From contig JARIBV010000068.1 in NCBI GenBank assembly GCA_029257335.1, positions 1-64,000 on the forward strand: 64,000 nucleotides of DNA. Reading direction: 5' to 3'. This document shows, one piece after another, positions 17,040 through 25,888 of this stretch. Position 1 is the stretch's first letter. The number at the start of each line of letters is the position of its first letter. Below the pieces are notes generated by a model, which searched no databases, was not told the DNA's origin, and was given only the letters and a program-made list of their open reading frames with translations. The DNA is from Faecousia sp. Its GTDB lineage: Bacteria; Bacillota; Clostridia; Oscillospirales; Oscillospiraceae. Both the position numbers and the translations under genes were made by a program.

Positions 17040-17905
17040 CCCCCCGGGAGGCGGGGCTTCTGCTTCTGACCTCGCATCTGGGAGACCCTGAACGAAGCCC
17101 CCTTACAGGTGCCCAATACTGGAAATTGTCCAAAAAAATCCTGGCTTTGACACCGAATGCAGACCGGGAAGTGGACTGTGATCTGCTTCTGTCCGCGGGA
17201 TGCAGCCAGCAGGAAGCAGATCACATCATGCTTCTTCTGTCTCAGAACGAACTGCTGGAAACTTATCTGCGTAAGGCCGCACGCTGCGGCTATGGCTGCC
17301 TCACCCGTTTAAGTCCGGGGTATCCCCGGCACCTGCTGCATGTTATGAAAACCCACGCCCCTGCCGTACTCTGGACCTGGGGAAATACCGACTTTTTGCA
17401 AAAGACTCTGATCTCCGTGGTAGGAAGCCGGGAGCTTCGGTCTGCAAACCGGGAATTTGCAGACCTGGCCGGTCGTGAAATTGCCCGGCAGGGCTGCGTT
17501 CTGGTGTCCGGCGGAGCAAGAGGGGCAGACCTCACCGCCCAGGAGGGTGCCGCCGCCTTGGGTGGGGCCTCTGTCGTCGTTCTGCCTGACTGCTTTCTGG
17601 GGCACCAGAAGGATGCAAATGTCCTCTATCTATGTCAGGACAGCTTTGATTTGCCCTTTACTGCCCAGCGTGCCCTGTCTCGGAATCACCTGATCCACGC
17701 CTTGGGGCGAATCACCTTGGTGGCGCAAAGCAGCCAGGGGCGGGGAGGAACCTGGGCCGGTGTACAGGCCAATTTGCAGCATCACTGGAGCCCGGTCTAC
17801 TGCTATCAGGACGGTTCTTCCGCCGCCCAGGCCCTGTGCACCCAGGGTGCAGTTTCCATGGAGTCCCGGATGCTCCCTCATATTTCCGAACTCATCGGAA
17901 TCTAA
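17036..17905 (+). CDS. dprA: DNA processing protein DprA/Smf
   Basis: A 289-residue protein of the DprA (Smf) family, which loads RecA on incoming single-stranded DNA during transformation. A helical N-terminal region precedes a Rossmann-fold domain containing GSRELR and SGGARGAD (usual family form SGxARGID). It starts at TTG, overlapping the helicase stop codon; there is no better start downstream without losing conserved sequence. It is somewhat shorter than typical DprA, lacks an obvious C-terminal winged-helix domain, and has an atypical Gly-Gly in the SGGARG loop. It may therefore be a divergent paralogue. Confidence 0.82.
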   Translation: MTPREAGLLLLTSHLGDPERSPLTGAQYWKLSKKILALTPNADREVDCDLLLSAGCSQQEADHIMLLLSQNELLETYLRKAARCGYGCLTRLSPGYPRHLLHVMKTHAPAVLWTWGNTDFLQKTLISVVGSRELRSANREFADLAGREIARQGCVLVSGGARGADLTAQEGAAALGGASVVVLPDCFLGHQKDANVLYLCQDSFDLPFTAQRALSRNHLIHALGRITLVAQSSQGRGGTWAGVQANLQHHWSPVYCYQDGSSAAQALCTQGAVSMESRMLPHISELIGI

Positions 17906-18286
17906 TCCTCATCACCGCCATGTGTCACGGGAATATTTCTGTTTTTGTGCAGCCTCTTCTTCCGGAAACCGCTCCGGTTGAGGGGCTGTATCGCTTTTTC
18001 CGCAGGTCCTTTTCCCTATGCGCTGCCTTCCGGAAATCCACACTGGTAATTTTGTTTTGTGTATATTTCACAATGGTATTTTACTTTCCAATAAAATCAT
18101 GGAAACAAGGGGCTTTTCTCCCCCCATTCATGGGAAATCCCCGGTCCTCACGCCCTAAATCTTTCCATATTTTGTTGCTTAAACAGGCCCAAATTCTATC
18201 CCCCCCGGGGGCTTTGTCATATTTCCGGATTTTTATAAGAAATTTTATGGTTTTTTACGAAAAATACCCAAGGATGAAAACATACA
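17906..18286. other. Intergenic region before the acsA operon
   Basis: About 380 bp with no convincing gene. It contains a short C-run/G-run palindrome near 18201-18212 and otherwise AT-rich sequence. The acsA promoter begins at 18287. Confidence 0.5.
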
Positions 18287-18315
18287 TTGACTTTTGGCAT
18301 TAAAATAGGTAAAAT
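18287..18315 (+). promoter_or_regulatory. Promoter of the acsA-cooC-acsB operon
   Basis: TTGACT (18287-18292), 17-bp spacer, TAAAAT (18310-18315). The predicted start near 18322 leaves a leader of about 110 nt. Confidence 0.75.
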
Positions 18316-18327
18316 AATACTGGTACG

Positions 18328-18398
18328 GTGAAGTCGTATGTCTCTGCGGCTTCACAGGCCCCAGGCCCTGCCCCTGTTACATTTGAACCTGGGGCCTG
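18328..18398 (+). promoter_or_regulatory. Two-hairpin leader of acsA
   Basis: Two stems lie in tandem: 9 bp with one G-T pair (18328-18336 with 18347-18355) and a perfect 11-bp GC-rich stem (18355-18365 with 18388-18398). Neither is followed by a T-tract, so these are not intrinsic terminators. They end about 20 nt before the AGGAGG of acsA. A 5' stabiliser or a protein- or ligand-responsive leader are both possible. Confidence 0.55.
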
Positions 18399-18432
18399 CA
18401 ACATCAGACATCAACAATAGGAGGAATTCACT

Positions 18433-20337
18433 TTGAAGGATTGGGATCGCTTAATCACTGTTGAAGAAATGGAAGCGGCCACTGCCTCTCTGCTGGAAAA
18501 CGGCAAAAAGGTGGGTGCTGACTCCTGGCAGCAGCGGGTCAAGAACCAGACCCCCCACTGTGGCTTCGGCGAAGCCGGCACCTGCTGCCGCATCTGCTCC
18601 ATGGGCCCCTGCCGCATTACCCCCAAGTCTCCCCGTGGTATCTGCGGCTGCGACGTTCATGGTATCGTCGGTCGTAACTTCCTGCGTTTTACCGTCGGTG
18701 GCACTGCCGCTCACTCCGATCACGGCCGTGAGATCATGCACACCCTGTACGAAACCAAGGAAGACGGCAACTACACTGTCAAGGACCCCGAGAAGCTCAT
18801 TCGCATTGCCAAGGAATGGGACATGGAGACCGAGGGCAAGGATATCTACGAGCTGGCTCACGAGGTCGCTGTAAAGGGCCTTATGGAGTACGGCAAGCCC
18901 TTCGGAACTCAGCTGTTTGCAAAGCGTGCTCCCGAGCACACCCAGCAGCTGTGGGAGAATGCCGGTATTACCCCCCGTGCGATCGACCGCGAAGTTTCCG
19001 AAGCAATGCACATGACACATATGGGCTGCTCTTCCCTGCCCGAAGCTCTGGTACATCAAGCTCTGAGAGCCGGTCTGTCCGACGGCTGGGGCGGCTCCAT
19101 GATGGGCACCGAGTTCTCCGACGTTCTGTTCGGTACTCCCAAGCCCATTGACACCACTGCCAACCTGGGCGTTATGGAAAAGGACATGGTCAACATCGTT
19201 GTCCACGGCCACGACCCCTCCCTGTCCGAGATGGTCGTTCATTACGCCAATGACCCCGAAATGATCGCTCTGGCCAAGTCCCTTGGTGCTAAGGGCATCA
19301 ATGTCTGCGGTGTCTGCTGCACCGCCAACGAAGTTGCTATGCGTCACGGCATTCCCATGGCCGGTAACTTCCTGAGCCAGGAGAACGTAGTTCTCACCGG
19401 CGCCTGCGAAGCCATTGTTGTTGACATCCAGTGCATCTTCCCCGCACTGGGCCCCCTGTCCAAGTGCTTCCATACCAAGTTTATCACCACCTCTCATATC
19501 GCCCGCATGCCCGACTCCGAGTTCATCGAGTTCAGCACCGAGTCCGCTGCCGAGAATGCCAAGGCCATCGTGAAGACCGCTGTTGAGAACTTCAAGAACC
19601 GTACTCCCGAGCTGGTGAATATCCCCGACATTAAGACCAACGCTCGTGTGGGCTACTCCGTCGAAGCCATTGTGAAGGTGCTCGACGGCGTTGCAAACTC
19701 TCAGGTCGATACCTTCGGTACCACCAAGCCTCTGCTGGAGTGCGTGACCTCCGGTGTCCTGCGCGGTGCTGTGGCCATGGTTGGCTGCAACAACCCCAAG
19801 ATCCGTCCTGACTACGCTCATATCGAGCTCATGAAGAAGTTCCTGAAGAACGATATCATTGTGATCGTCTCCGGCTGCTCCGCTCAGGCTGCTGCTAAGG
19901 CCGGCCTCATGGACCCCGTCCTGGCCAAGGAGTACTGCGGCGCCGGTCTGAAGCGCGTGTGCGAGCTGGCTGGCATTCCTCCTGTCCTGCACATGGGCTC
20001 CTGCGTGGATATCTCCCGTATGCTGATCCTGGCTGCCGAGCTGTCCAAGGATTCCGGCATTCCCATCTCCCAGCTGCCTGTCCTGGGCTGCGCTCCCGAG
20101 TGGATGTCCGAGAAGGCCGTTTCCATCGGTAACTATGTTGTTGCTACCGGTCTGGATACCTTCCTGGGCGTTGATCCCTATGTCAAGGGTTCTTCCGAGA
20201 TGGGCGAGTGGCTCACCGGCGAGCACGGCATCAAGAAGTGGGTTGAAGCCAACTACACCGTGGAGACCGACATCGAGAAGATGGGCGACCTGATGATCGA
20301 GCGCATCGAAGCCAAGCGTGCAGCTTTGGGCATCTAA
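18433..20337 (+). CDS. acsA: Anaerobic carbon monoxide dehydrogenase catalytic subunit
   Basis: A 634-residue Ni-Fe CO dehydrogenase (CooS/AcsA), which reduces CO2 to CO in the carbonyl branch. The N-terminus has the cysteine-rich D/B-cluster region (segment HCGFGEAGTCCRICSMGPCR). C-cluster ligands are visible in GVCCTANE, AMVGCNNPK, SGCSAQAAAKAG and HMGSCVD. Length matches the family (about 630-675). The start is TTG at 18433, 8 bp after AGGAGG; no ATG is better placed. It is first in the operon with cooC and acsB, and codon use is strongly biased. Confidence 0.97.
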   Translation: MKDWDRLITVEEMEAATASLLENGKKVGADSWQQRVKNQTPHCGFGEAGTCCRICSMGPCRITPKSPRGICGCDVHGIVGRNFLRFTVGGTAAHSDHGREIMHTLYETKEDGNYTVKDPEKLIRIAKEWDMETEGKDIYELAHEVAVKGLMEYGKPFGTQLFAKRAPEHTQQLWENAGITPRAIDREVSEAMHMTHMGCSSLPEALVHQALRAGLSDGWGGSMMGTEFSDVLFGTPKPIDTTANLGVMEKDMVNIVVHGHDPSLSEMVVHYANDPEMIALAKSLGAKGINVCGVCCTANEVAMRHGIPMAGNFLSQENVVLTGACEAIVVDIQCIFPALGPLSKCFHTKFITTSHIARMPDSEFIEFSTESAAENAKAIVKTAVENFKNRTPELVNIPDIKTNARVGYSVEAIVKVLDGVANSQVDTFGTTKPLLECVTSGVLRGAVAMVGCNNPKIRPDYAHIELMKKFLKNDIIVIVSGCSAQAAAKAGLMDPVLAKEYCGAGLKRVCELAGIPPVLHMGSCVDISRMLILAAELSKDSGIPISQLPVLGCAPEWMSEKAVSIGNYVVATGLDTFLGVDPYVKGSSEMGEWLTGEHGIKKWVEANYTVETDIEKMGDLMIERIEAKRAALGI

Positions 20338-20361
20338 TTTGTAAAATGAGGTCCTGATTTC

Positions 20362-21126
20362 ATGAAACTTGCAATTACCGGCAAAGGCGGCGTGGGCAAA
20401 ACCACCCTGTCCTCCACTTTGGCTCGCCTGTATGCTGCCGAGGGCCGTCAGGTCCTGGCAGCCGATGTGGATCCGGATGCCAACCTGGGGTTGGCCCTGG
20501 GCCTGAGCCAGGAAGAGGTGGACAGCATCATTCCCATCTCCAAGATGCGGACCCTGGTGGAAGAGCGCACCGGCGCCAACGAAGCCAACAAATTCTTTAA
20601 ACTGAATCCCTATGTTGCCGATATTCCGGAAAAATACGCCAAGGAAATCAATGGCGTGAAGCTTCTGGTCATGGGTACTGTGGATGTAGGCGGAAGCGGC
20701 TGTGTCTGTCCCGAGCATGTGATGCTGAAGGCCATTTTGAGCAACCTGTCCTACCGCAAAGACGATGTGGTGGTCATGGACATGGAGGCCGGTCTGGAGC
20801 ATTTGGGCCGCGGTACCGCCGCCAATATGGATCAGTTCATCGTGGTGGTGGAGCCTGGCGCCCGCAGCGTGCAGACCTACACCAATGTAAAGCGTCTGGC
20901 CAAGGATCTGGGCGTGAAGCAGGTCCGTGTTGTGGCCAATAAGGTCCGCGACCAGAGGGATGAAGACTTCCTGCGTAGTGTGATCCCCCCCGAGGATTTT
21001 CTGGGCTGCATTCACTATAACCCCGAGATCATGGACGCCGATCGTATGGGAAAATCCCCTTACGATTTCTGCCCCACCGCAATCGAGGAAATCAGGAATA
21101 TCAAGGCAATAATCGATCGTGATTGA
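20362..21126 (+). CDS. cooC: CO dehydrogenase maturation ATPase CooC
   Basis: A 254-residue MinD-like ATPase with GKGGVGKTTL at residues about 7-16 and a Gly-Cys-Val-Cys-Pro segment matching the CxC metal-binding motif of CooC. It inserts nickel into the C-cluster of AcsA or the A-cluster of AcsB. It lies between acsA and acsB, whose reading frame begins where this one ends. A second CooC-type ATPase (6984-7757) belongs to the metF-acs operon. Confidence 0.93.
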   Translation: MKLAITGKGGVGKTTLSSTLARLYAAEGRQVLAADVDPDANLGLALGLSQEEVDSIIPISKMRTLVEERTGANEANKFFKLNPYVADIPEKYAKEINGVKLLVMGTVDVGGSGCVCPEHVMLKAILSNLSYRKDDVVVMDMEAGLEHLGRGTAANMDQFIVVVEPGARSVQTYTNVKRLAKDLGVKQVRVVANKVRDQRDEDFLRSVIPPEDFLGCIHYNPEIMDADRMGKSPYDFCPTAIEEIRNIKAIIDRD

Positions 21127-21142
21127 TATAGGAGGAAAAACC

Positions 21143-23275
21143 GTGACTTTATTTGAAAGAGTTTTCGGCGGCAACGATGCCGTTTATGGCCTCACTGAAG
21201 CCGCTATTGACAACGCCATTGCTCAGTATGGCGAAGGCCAGGCAGTCTCCTTCCCCGACACTGCTTACAGCCTGCCCTGCTACTATGCAGTTACCGGCGT
21301 GAAGGTAAACACTCTGGGCGAGCTCAAGGCCGCTCTGGGCGTTGTAAAGACCCTCATGACCCGTAACAACCGTCTGAACGACGCATTCATGTCCGGTGTT
21401 GCTACCGCTCTGTGTGCCGAGTTCCTGGAGGTCCTCAAGTACCTCAATGGTGCTACTCCCTACGAGCAGCCCTGCTACGGCCACATCTCCGACGCCTTCG
21501 TTCGTAACCTGGGCGTTCCCCTGGTTACCGGCGACATCCCCGGTGTTGCTGTTATCCTGGGCTCCGCTCCTTCTGCTGACGAGGCAGTTGAGCTGGTCAA
21601 GGCTTACCAGTCTCAGGGCATTCTGGTGACCCTGATCGGCGGTGTCATCGACCAGCTGCAGGAGAAGGGCTACAAGACCGGTGACGCAGTTCGTGTTGTG
21701 CCTCTGGGCATGGATGTCACTGCCGTGATCCATGTTGTCTCCATCGCTCTGCGTGCCGCTCTGATCTTTGGTAACGTCACCCCCGGTGATGCTGCCAACC
21801 TCATGAAGTACACCATGGAGCGTATCCCCGCATTCGTCAACGCTTTCAAGCCTCTGGACGATGTGATCGTGGCCTGCGGTGCCGGTGCCATTGCACTGGG
21901 CTTCCCCGTTGTGACCAACGAGACCGAAAACATCTACCGTGTGCCCAAGAGCCTGATTGTGCAGGAAGATGTTTCCAAGTTCAACGCTACCTCTCTGGAA
22001 GCCCGTGACATCAAGATCAAGATCACCAAGATCGACATTCCCGTGTCCTTCGCTTCCGCCTTTGAAGGCGAGGTCATTCGCCGCGGCGATATGCAGGTAG
22101 AAGTTGACGGCTCTCGTGTGGACTGCTTCGAGCTGGTTTCCACCAAGGAGCCTGCCGAGATCGAGGACCACAAGATCATTGTGGACGGCCCCGAGCTGGA
22201 CGAAATCCCCGTGGGCTCCAAGATCTCCCTGTCTTACATCGTAGAAGTGGCCGGCAAGGCTATGCAGCCCGATTTCGAGTCTGTTATGGAGCGTAAGTTC
22301 CACTCCTACATCAACTGTGTCGAGGGTGTTATGCACACCGGCCAGCGTGACATGATCCGTATTCGTATCTCCAAGGCTTGCTATGAGGCTGGTTTCCGCT
22401 TCAAGCACATTGGCGAGGTTCTCTACGCTAAGATCAAGAGCGAGTTTGAGGCCGTTGTGGACAAGTGCCAGGTCAAGATCGTGGTTGATGCCGAGAAGAA
22501 CAAGGATCTGCGTGCTTATGCAAACGAAGTCTTTGCCAAGCGTGACGACCGTCTGAGAAGCATGACCGACGAGTCTGTGCCTGTTTACTACACCTGCACC
22601 CTGTGCCAGGCCTTCTCCCCCAGCCATGTATGTATCGTCACCCCCGAGCGTCTGGGCCTGTGTGGCGCCGTGTCCTGGCTGGATGCTAAGGCTACCAACG
22701 AGCTGGATCCTCAGGGTCCCTGCCAGATCGTTCCCAAGACCCGCTGCATCGACGAGAACCTGGGCCGTTACGAGGACGTGGATGAGGCTGTTAACAAGTA
22801 CTCCCACGGTGCTCTGGAGCATGTAACCCTGTATTCTCTGTTCCAGGATCCCATGACCTCCTGCGGCTGCTTCGAGTGTATCTGCGGCGTGGAGCCTGTC
22901 TCCATGGGTGTTGTTATCACCTGCCGTGAGCACGCTGGCATGACTCCTCTGGGCATGACCTTCTCTGAGATGGCTTCCATGACCGGTGGCGGTGTGCAGA
23001 CTCCCGGCTTCATGGGCCACGGCAAGCAGTTCATCTCCTCCAAGAAGTTCCTGAAGGCAGAAGGCGGCTTGGGCCGTATTGTCTGGATGCCCAAGGAGCT
23101 GAAGGACATGGTCCGTGAGCGTCTGGATGCTGCTGCCAAGGATTTGTATGATGTTGATAACTTCACCGACATGATTGCCGATGAGACCGTCTGCACCGAG
23201 GATCCCGAGCAGCTGCTCAACTACCTGTCTGAGGTGGGCCACCCCGTTCTCAGCATGGAACCCTTCGATATGTAA
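21143..23275 (+). CDS. acsB: Acetyl-CoA synthase catalytic subunit
   Basis: A 710-residue acetyl-CoA synthase that assembles acetyl-CoA from CO, a corrinoid-bound methyl group and CoA at its nickel-containing A-cluster. A-cluster cysteines are visible in YYTCTLCQAF, SHVCIV, GLCGAVSW and the SCGCFEC segment. The N-terminal CO-tunnel/CODH-contact domain is present, so the enzyme is of the full bacterial type (about 730 residues). The GTG at 21143 is chosen for an AGGAGG at 7 bp; a GTG at 21119 overlaps cooC and has no site. It ends the operon at a strong terminator. Confidence 0.96.
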   Translation: MTLFERVFGGNDAVYGLTEAAIDNAIAQYGEGQAVSFPDTAYSLPCYYAVTGVKVNTLGELKAALGVVKTLMTRNNRLNDAFMSGVATALCAEFLEVLKYLNGATPYEQPCYGHISDAFVRNLGVPLVTGDIPGVAVILGSAPSADEAVELVKAYQSQGILVTLIGGVIDQLQEKGYKTGDAVRVVPLGMDVTAVIHVVSIALRAALIFGNVTPGDAANLMKYTMERIPAFVNAFKPLDDVIVACGAGAIALGFPVVTNETENIYRVPKSLIVQEDVSKFNATSLEARDIKIKITKIDIPVSFASAFEGEVIRRGDMQVEVDGSRVDCFELVSTKEPAEIEDHKIIVDGPELDEIPVGSKISLSYIVEVAGKAMQPDFESVMERKFHSYINCVEGVMHTGQRDMIRIRISKACYEAGFRFKHIGEVLYAKIKSEFEAVVDKCQVKIVVDAEKNKDLRAYANEVFAKRDDRLRSMTDESVPVYYTCTLCQAFSPSHVCIVTPERLGLCGAVSWLDAKATNELDPQGPCQIVPKTRCIDENLGRYEDVDEAVNKYSHGALEHVTLYSLFQDPMTSCGCFECICGVEPVSMGVVITCREHAGMTPLGMTFSEMASMTGGGVQTPGFMGHGKQFISSKKFLKAEGGLGRIVWMPKELKDMVRERLDAAAKDLYDVDNFTDMIADETVCTEDPEQLLNYLSEVGHPVLSMEPFDM

Positions 23276-23287
23276 TCGTAACTTTCA

Positions 23288-23317
23288 GCCGGGCGGTTAA
23301 AACCGCCCGGCTTTTTT
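23288..23317 (+). terminator. Terminator of the acsA-cooC-acsB operon
   Basis: A 10-bp GC stem (23288-23297 with 23302-23311) with a 4-nt loop and six T. Confidence 0.92.
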
Positions 23318-23424
23318 ATATACGCCCTATCTCCTGCTGCAAAAGCATTGCAGCAGAACCATCTTGTTCTGCCGCGCACAGCTTTTTTCTGTAGTAAGCC
23401 GGATACAATTTTCTCAACAATCGC

Positions 23425-23501
23425 AAATAAAAGACACGGCCTGCCAACTCCTTGCACATCATTGTGCGGCGAGTCGGTAGGCCGTGTCAAAGTTTTATTT
23501 T
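23425..23501 (-). terminator. Terminator after gdhA, possibly bidirectional
   Basis: A long stem (23433-23441 with 23480-23488, continued by imperfect inner pairs) is followed on the minus strand by TCTTTTATTT. T-rich sequence also follows on the plus strand. Confidence 0.75.
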
Positions 23502-23525
23502 ACTGTGCGCTTCCTATGAACCTGC

Positions 23526-24878
23526 TTAGAATGCGCCCTGCTCCATCATAGCAGTAGCAACCTTCTTGAAGCCTGCAATGTTGGCACCAGCAACCAGGTT
23601 GTAGCCCAGGCCGTACTCTTCAGCAGCCTCAACAGATACACGGTGGATGTTCTCCATCATCTTGTGCAGCTGTGCATCGACTTCCTCAGCAGTCCAGACC
23701 AGACGCTCGGAGTTCTGAGCCATTTCCAGAGCGGAAACGCCAACACCGCCAGCGTTGACAGCCTTGGAAGGAGCAACGATCATGCCGGGCTGAGCCATCA
23801 GGAATGCCAGAGCATCGTTGGTGGTGGGCATGTTAGCAACCTCAATGTAGTACTTCACGCCGTTTGCAGCAATCTTCTGTGCGGATTCCATCTTAACGTC
23901 GTTCTGCATAGCGGAAGGCATGATGACATCCGCCTTGACACCCCAAGGCTTCTCGCCAGGGAAGAACTGTGCACCAGGGAACTTATCGGAGTAGTCCTGC
24001 ACGCGGTTACGGCCGCTTGCACGCATCTCAACCAGGTAGTCCACCTTCTCCTGTGTGTTGACGCCATCGGGATCATAGACATAGCCATCAGGGCCAGACA
24101 GGGTCACGACCTTAGCGCCCAGCTGCATAGCCTTCTTACAGATGCCCCAGGTAACATTGCCGAAGCCTGCACAGGCAATGGTCTTGCCCTCAATGGACTC
24201 GCCCTCGTGCTTCAGAACTTCCTGCAGGTAGTAAACAGCACCATAGCCGGTAGCCTCAGGACGGATCACGGAGCCGCCGTAGCTCTGGCCCTTGCCGGTG
24301 AGAACACCGTTCTCCCACACGCCCTTCAGGCGGCGGTACTGGCCATACATATAGCCGATCTCACGGCCGCCAACACCCATATCGCCAGCGGGCACGTCAA
24401 CATCAGGTCCGATGTAACGGTACAGAGCAGTCATGAAGCTCTGGCAGAAACGCATGATCTCAGCGTCGGACTTGCCGGCGGGATCGAAGTCAGAACCACC
24501 CTTGCCGCCGCCGATGGGCAGGCCGGTCAGGCTGTTCTTAAAGGTCTGCTCAAAGCCCAGGAACTTAATGATGCCGGGGTAAACATTCTTCTGGAAGCGG
24601 ATGCCGCCCTTGTAGGGTCCAATGGCACCGTTAAACTGGCAGCGGTAGCCGGTATTGGTATGGAAGTTACCCTGATCGTCCTCCCAGCATACGCGGAAGG
24701 TGAACATACGCTCAGGCTCGACCATACGGGTCAGCAGGTCGTACTTTTCATATTCGGGATGCTTCTCAATAACAGGCTCCAGAGAAGTGAAGACCTCTTC
24801 AACAGTCTGCACGAATTCGGGCTCGCTAGCATACTTTGTTTTCACATTCTCGATAACTCTTGCCAGATATGCGTTCAT
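23526..24878 (-). CDS. gdhA: Glutamate dehydrogenase (hexameric)
   Basis: A 450-residue glutamate dehydrogenase that interconverts 2-oxoglutarate plus ammonia and glutamate. The catalytic-lysine region GPYKGGIRFQ, the GGGKGG segment and a Rossmann-type FGNV segment fit the GdhA family of about 450 residues. NADP specificity is likely for this subfamily but not proven by sequence here. It follows serA/serC in the same direction but is separated from serA by 96 bp. Codon use is strongly biased, suggesting high expression. Confidence 0.95.
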   Translation of the reverse strand: MNAYLARVIENVKTKYASEPEFVQTVEEVFTSLEPVIEKHPEYEKYDLLTRMVEPERMFTFRVCWEDDQGNFHTNTGYRCQFNGAIGPYKGGIRFQKNVYPGIIKFLGFEQTFKNSLTGLPIGGGKGGSDFDPAGKSDAEIMRFCQSFMTALYRYIGPDVDVPAGDMGVGGREIGYMYGQYRRLKGVWENGVLTGKGQSYGGSVIRPEATGYGAVYYLQEVLKHEGESIEGKTIACAGFGNVTWGICKKAMQLGAKVVTLSGPDGYVYDPDGVNTQEKVDYLVEMRASGRNRVQDYSDKFPGAQFFPGEKPWGVKADVIMPSAMQNDVKMESAQKIAANGVKYYIEVANMPTTNDALAFLMAQPGMIVAPSKAVNAGGVGVSALEMAQNSERLVWTAEEVDAQLHKMMENIHRVSVEAAEEYGLGYNLVAGANIAGFKKVATAMMEQGAF

Positions 24879-24974
24879 AGTAATTTCTCCTTTTATTTAT
24901 CCATTTAAAACTACAGATTCGCTTTGCTGGGATGTGAAGAATCGACAGCACTTGGGCTGGGATCTACAGAAAAA

Positions 24975-25886
24975 TCAGGCGAAAAAGTCCTTGATTACGG
25001 AGACGACCTCTGCACCCACGCGGGCCTGAGCCTCAGCGGTAGCAGCACCGATATGAGGCGTGCAGGACACTCTCTCATGGCGGTACAGTGCCTCGTTCTT
25101 GGTGGGCTCTTCTGCCCAGACATCCAGGCCGGCAGCACGCAGGTGGCCGGACTCCAGTGCTTCCAGAAGTGCAGCCTCGTCCACATTGGCACCACGGGAG
25201 GTGTTGATGAGGACAGCGCCCTTCTTCATCTTGGCAATGGCCTGTGCATCAATGAGAGGCTTGCCGACGGAGGGAGTGTGCAGGCTCACAAAGTCTGCCT
25301 TCTCCAGGATCTCATCCAGAGTGGTAAAGTGGAAGGTTTCGGTCTCCAGCTCAGGCTGGGGATGACGGCGGTAAGCCAGAACCTTCATACCCAGTGCCTG
25401 GGCCATATCCGCCAGGCAGGCACCAATGCGGCCATAGCCCACGATACCCAAGGTCTTTCCCCGAAGCTCAATGCCCTTTCCATAGGCCTTCTTCTCCCAT
25501 TTGCCCTCTCTCATGGTCTGACCGGCCACGGAGATGAAGCGGCAGCAGGAGAACATATGGGCCAGAGCCAGCTCGGCCACGGAGTTGGAAGAAGCATTGG
25601 GGGTGTTGCGCACCGCAATGCCGTGCTCTTCCGCATAAGCAACATCAATGTTATCCACACCGACACCGCCGCGGACCACCAGCTTCAGCCGGCCGGTGCT
25701 CAGAGCCTCGTCCAGATGGTTCTTGCGAACCTTGGTTGCGGAGCGAACCACAACGCCGTCAAATTCCTGCAGCGCCTTGCCCAATTCTTCCGGGGCATAG
25801 AACTGCTCAACGACTTCAAAACCAGCTTCCTTCAGAGCGGCAACTGCGCCCTGATCCATACCGTCAGTCACTAAGATTCTTTTCAT
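24975..25886 (-). CDS. serA: D-3-phosphoglycerate dehydrogenase (short form)
   Basis: A 303-residue D-isomer-specific 2-hydroxyacid dehydrogenase with GYGRIG nucleotide-binding loop and the catalytic Arg/Glu/His set (VVRGGVG, HIGAATAEA). It catalyses the first step of serine synthesis from 3-phosphoglycerate. It lacks the C-terminal ACT regulatory domain, so feedback inhibition through that domain is not expected. Its start lies 2 bp after the serC stop, and the pair encodes the first two steps of the pathway. serB is not in the window. Confidence 0.93.
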   Translation of the reverse strand: MKRILVTDGMDQGAVAALKEAGFEVVEQFYAPEELGKALQEFDGVVVRSATKVRKNHLDEALSTGRLKLVVRGGVGVDNIDVAYAEEHGIAVRNTPNASSNSVAELALAHMFSCCRFISVAGQTMREGKWEKKAYGKGIELRGKTLGIVGYGRIGACLADMAQALGMKVLAYRRHPQPELETETFHFTTLDEILEKADFVSLHTPSVGKPLIDAQAIAKMKKGAVLINTSRGANVDEAALLEALESGHLRAAGLDVWAEEPTKNEALYRHERVSCTPHIGAATAEAQARVGAEVVSVIKDFFA

Positions 25887-25888
25887 GA

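Noticed and set aside
21119..21142. Start of acsB at GTG 21119
   Set aside because: It overlaps the cooC stop and has no ribosome binding site; the GTG at 21143 is 7 bp after AGGAGG and matches the family start.
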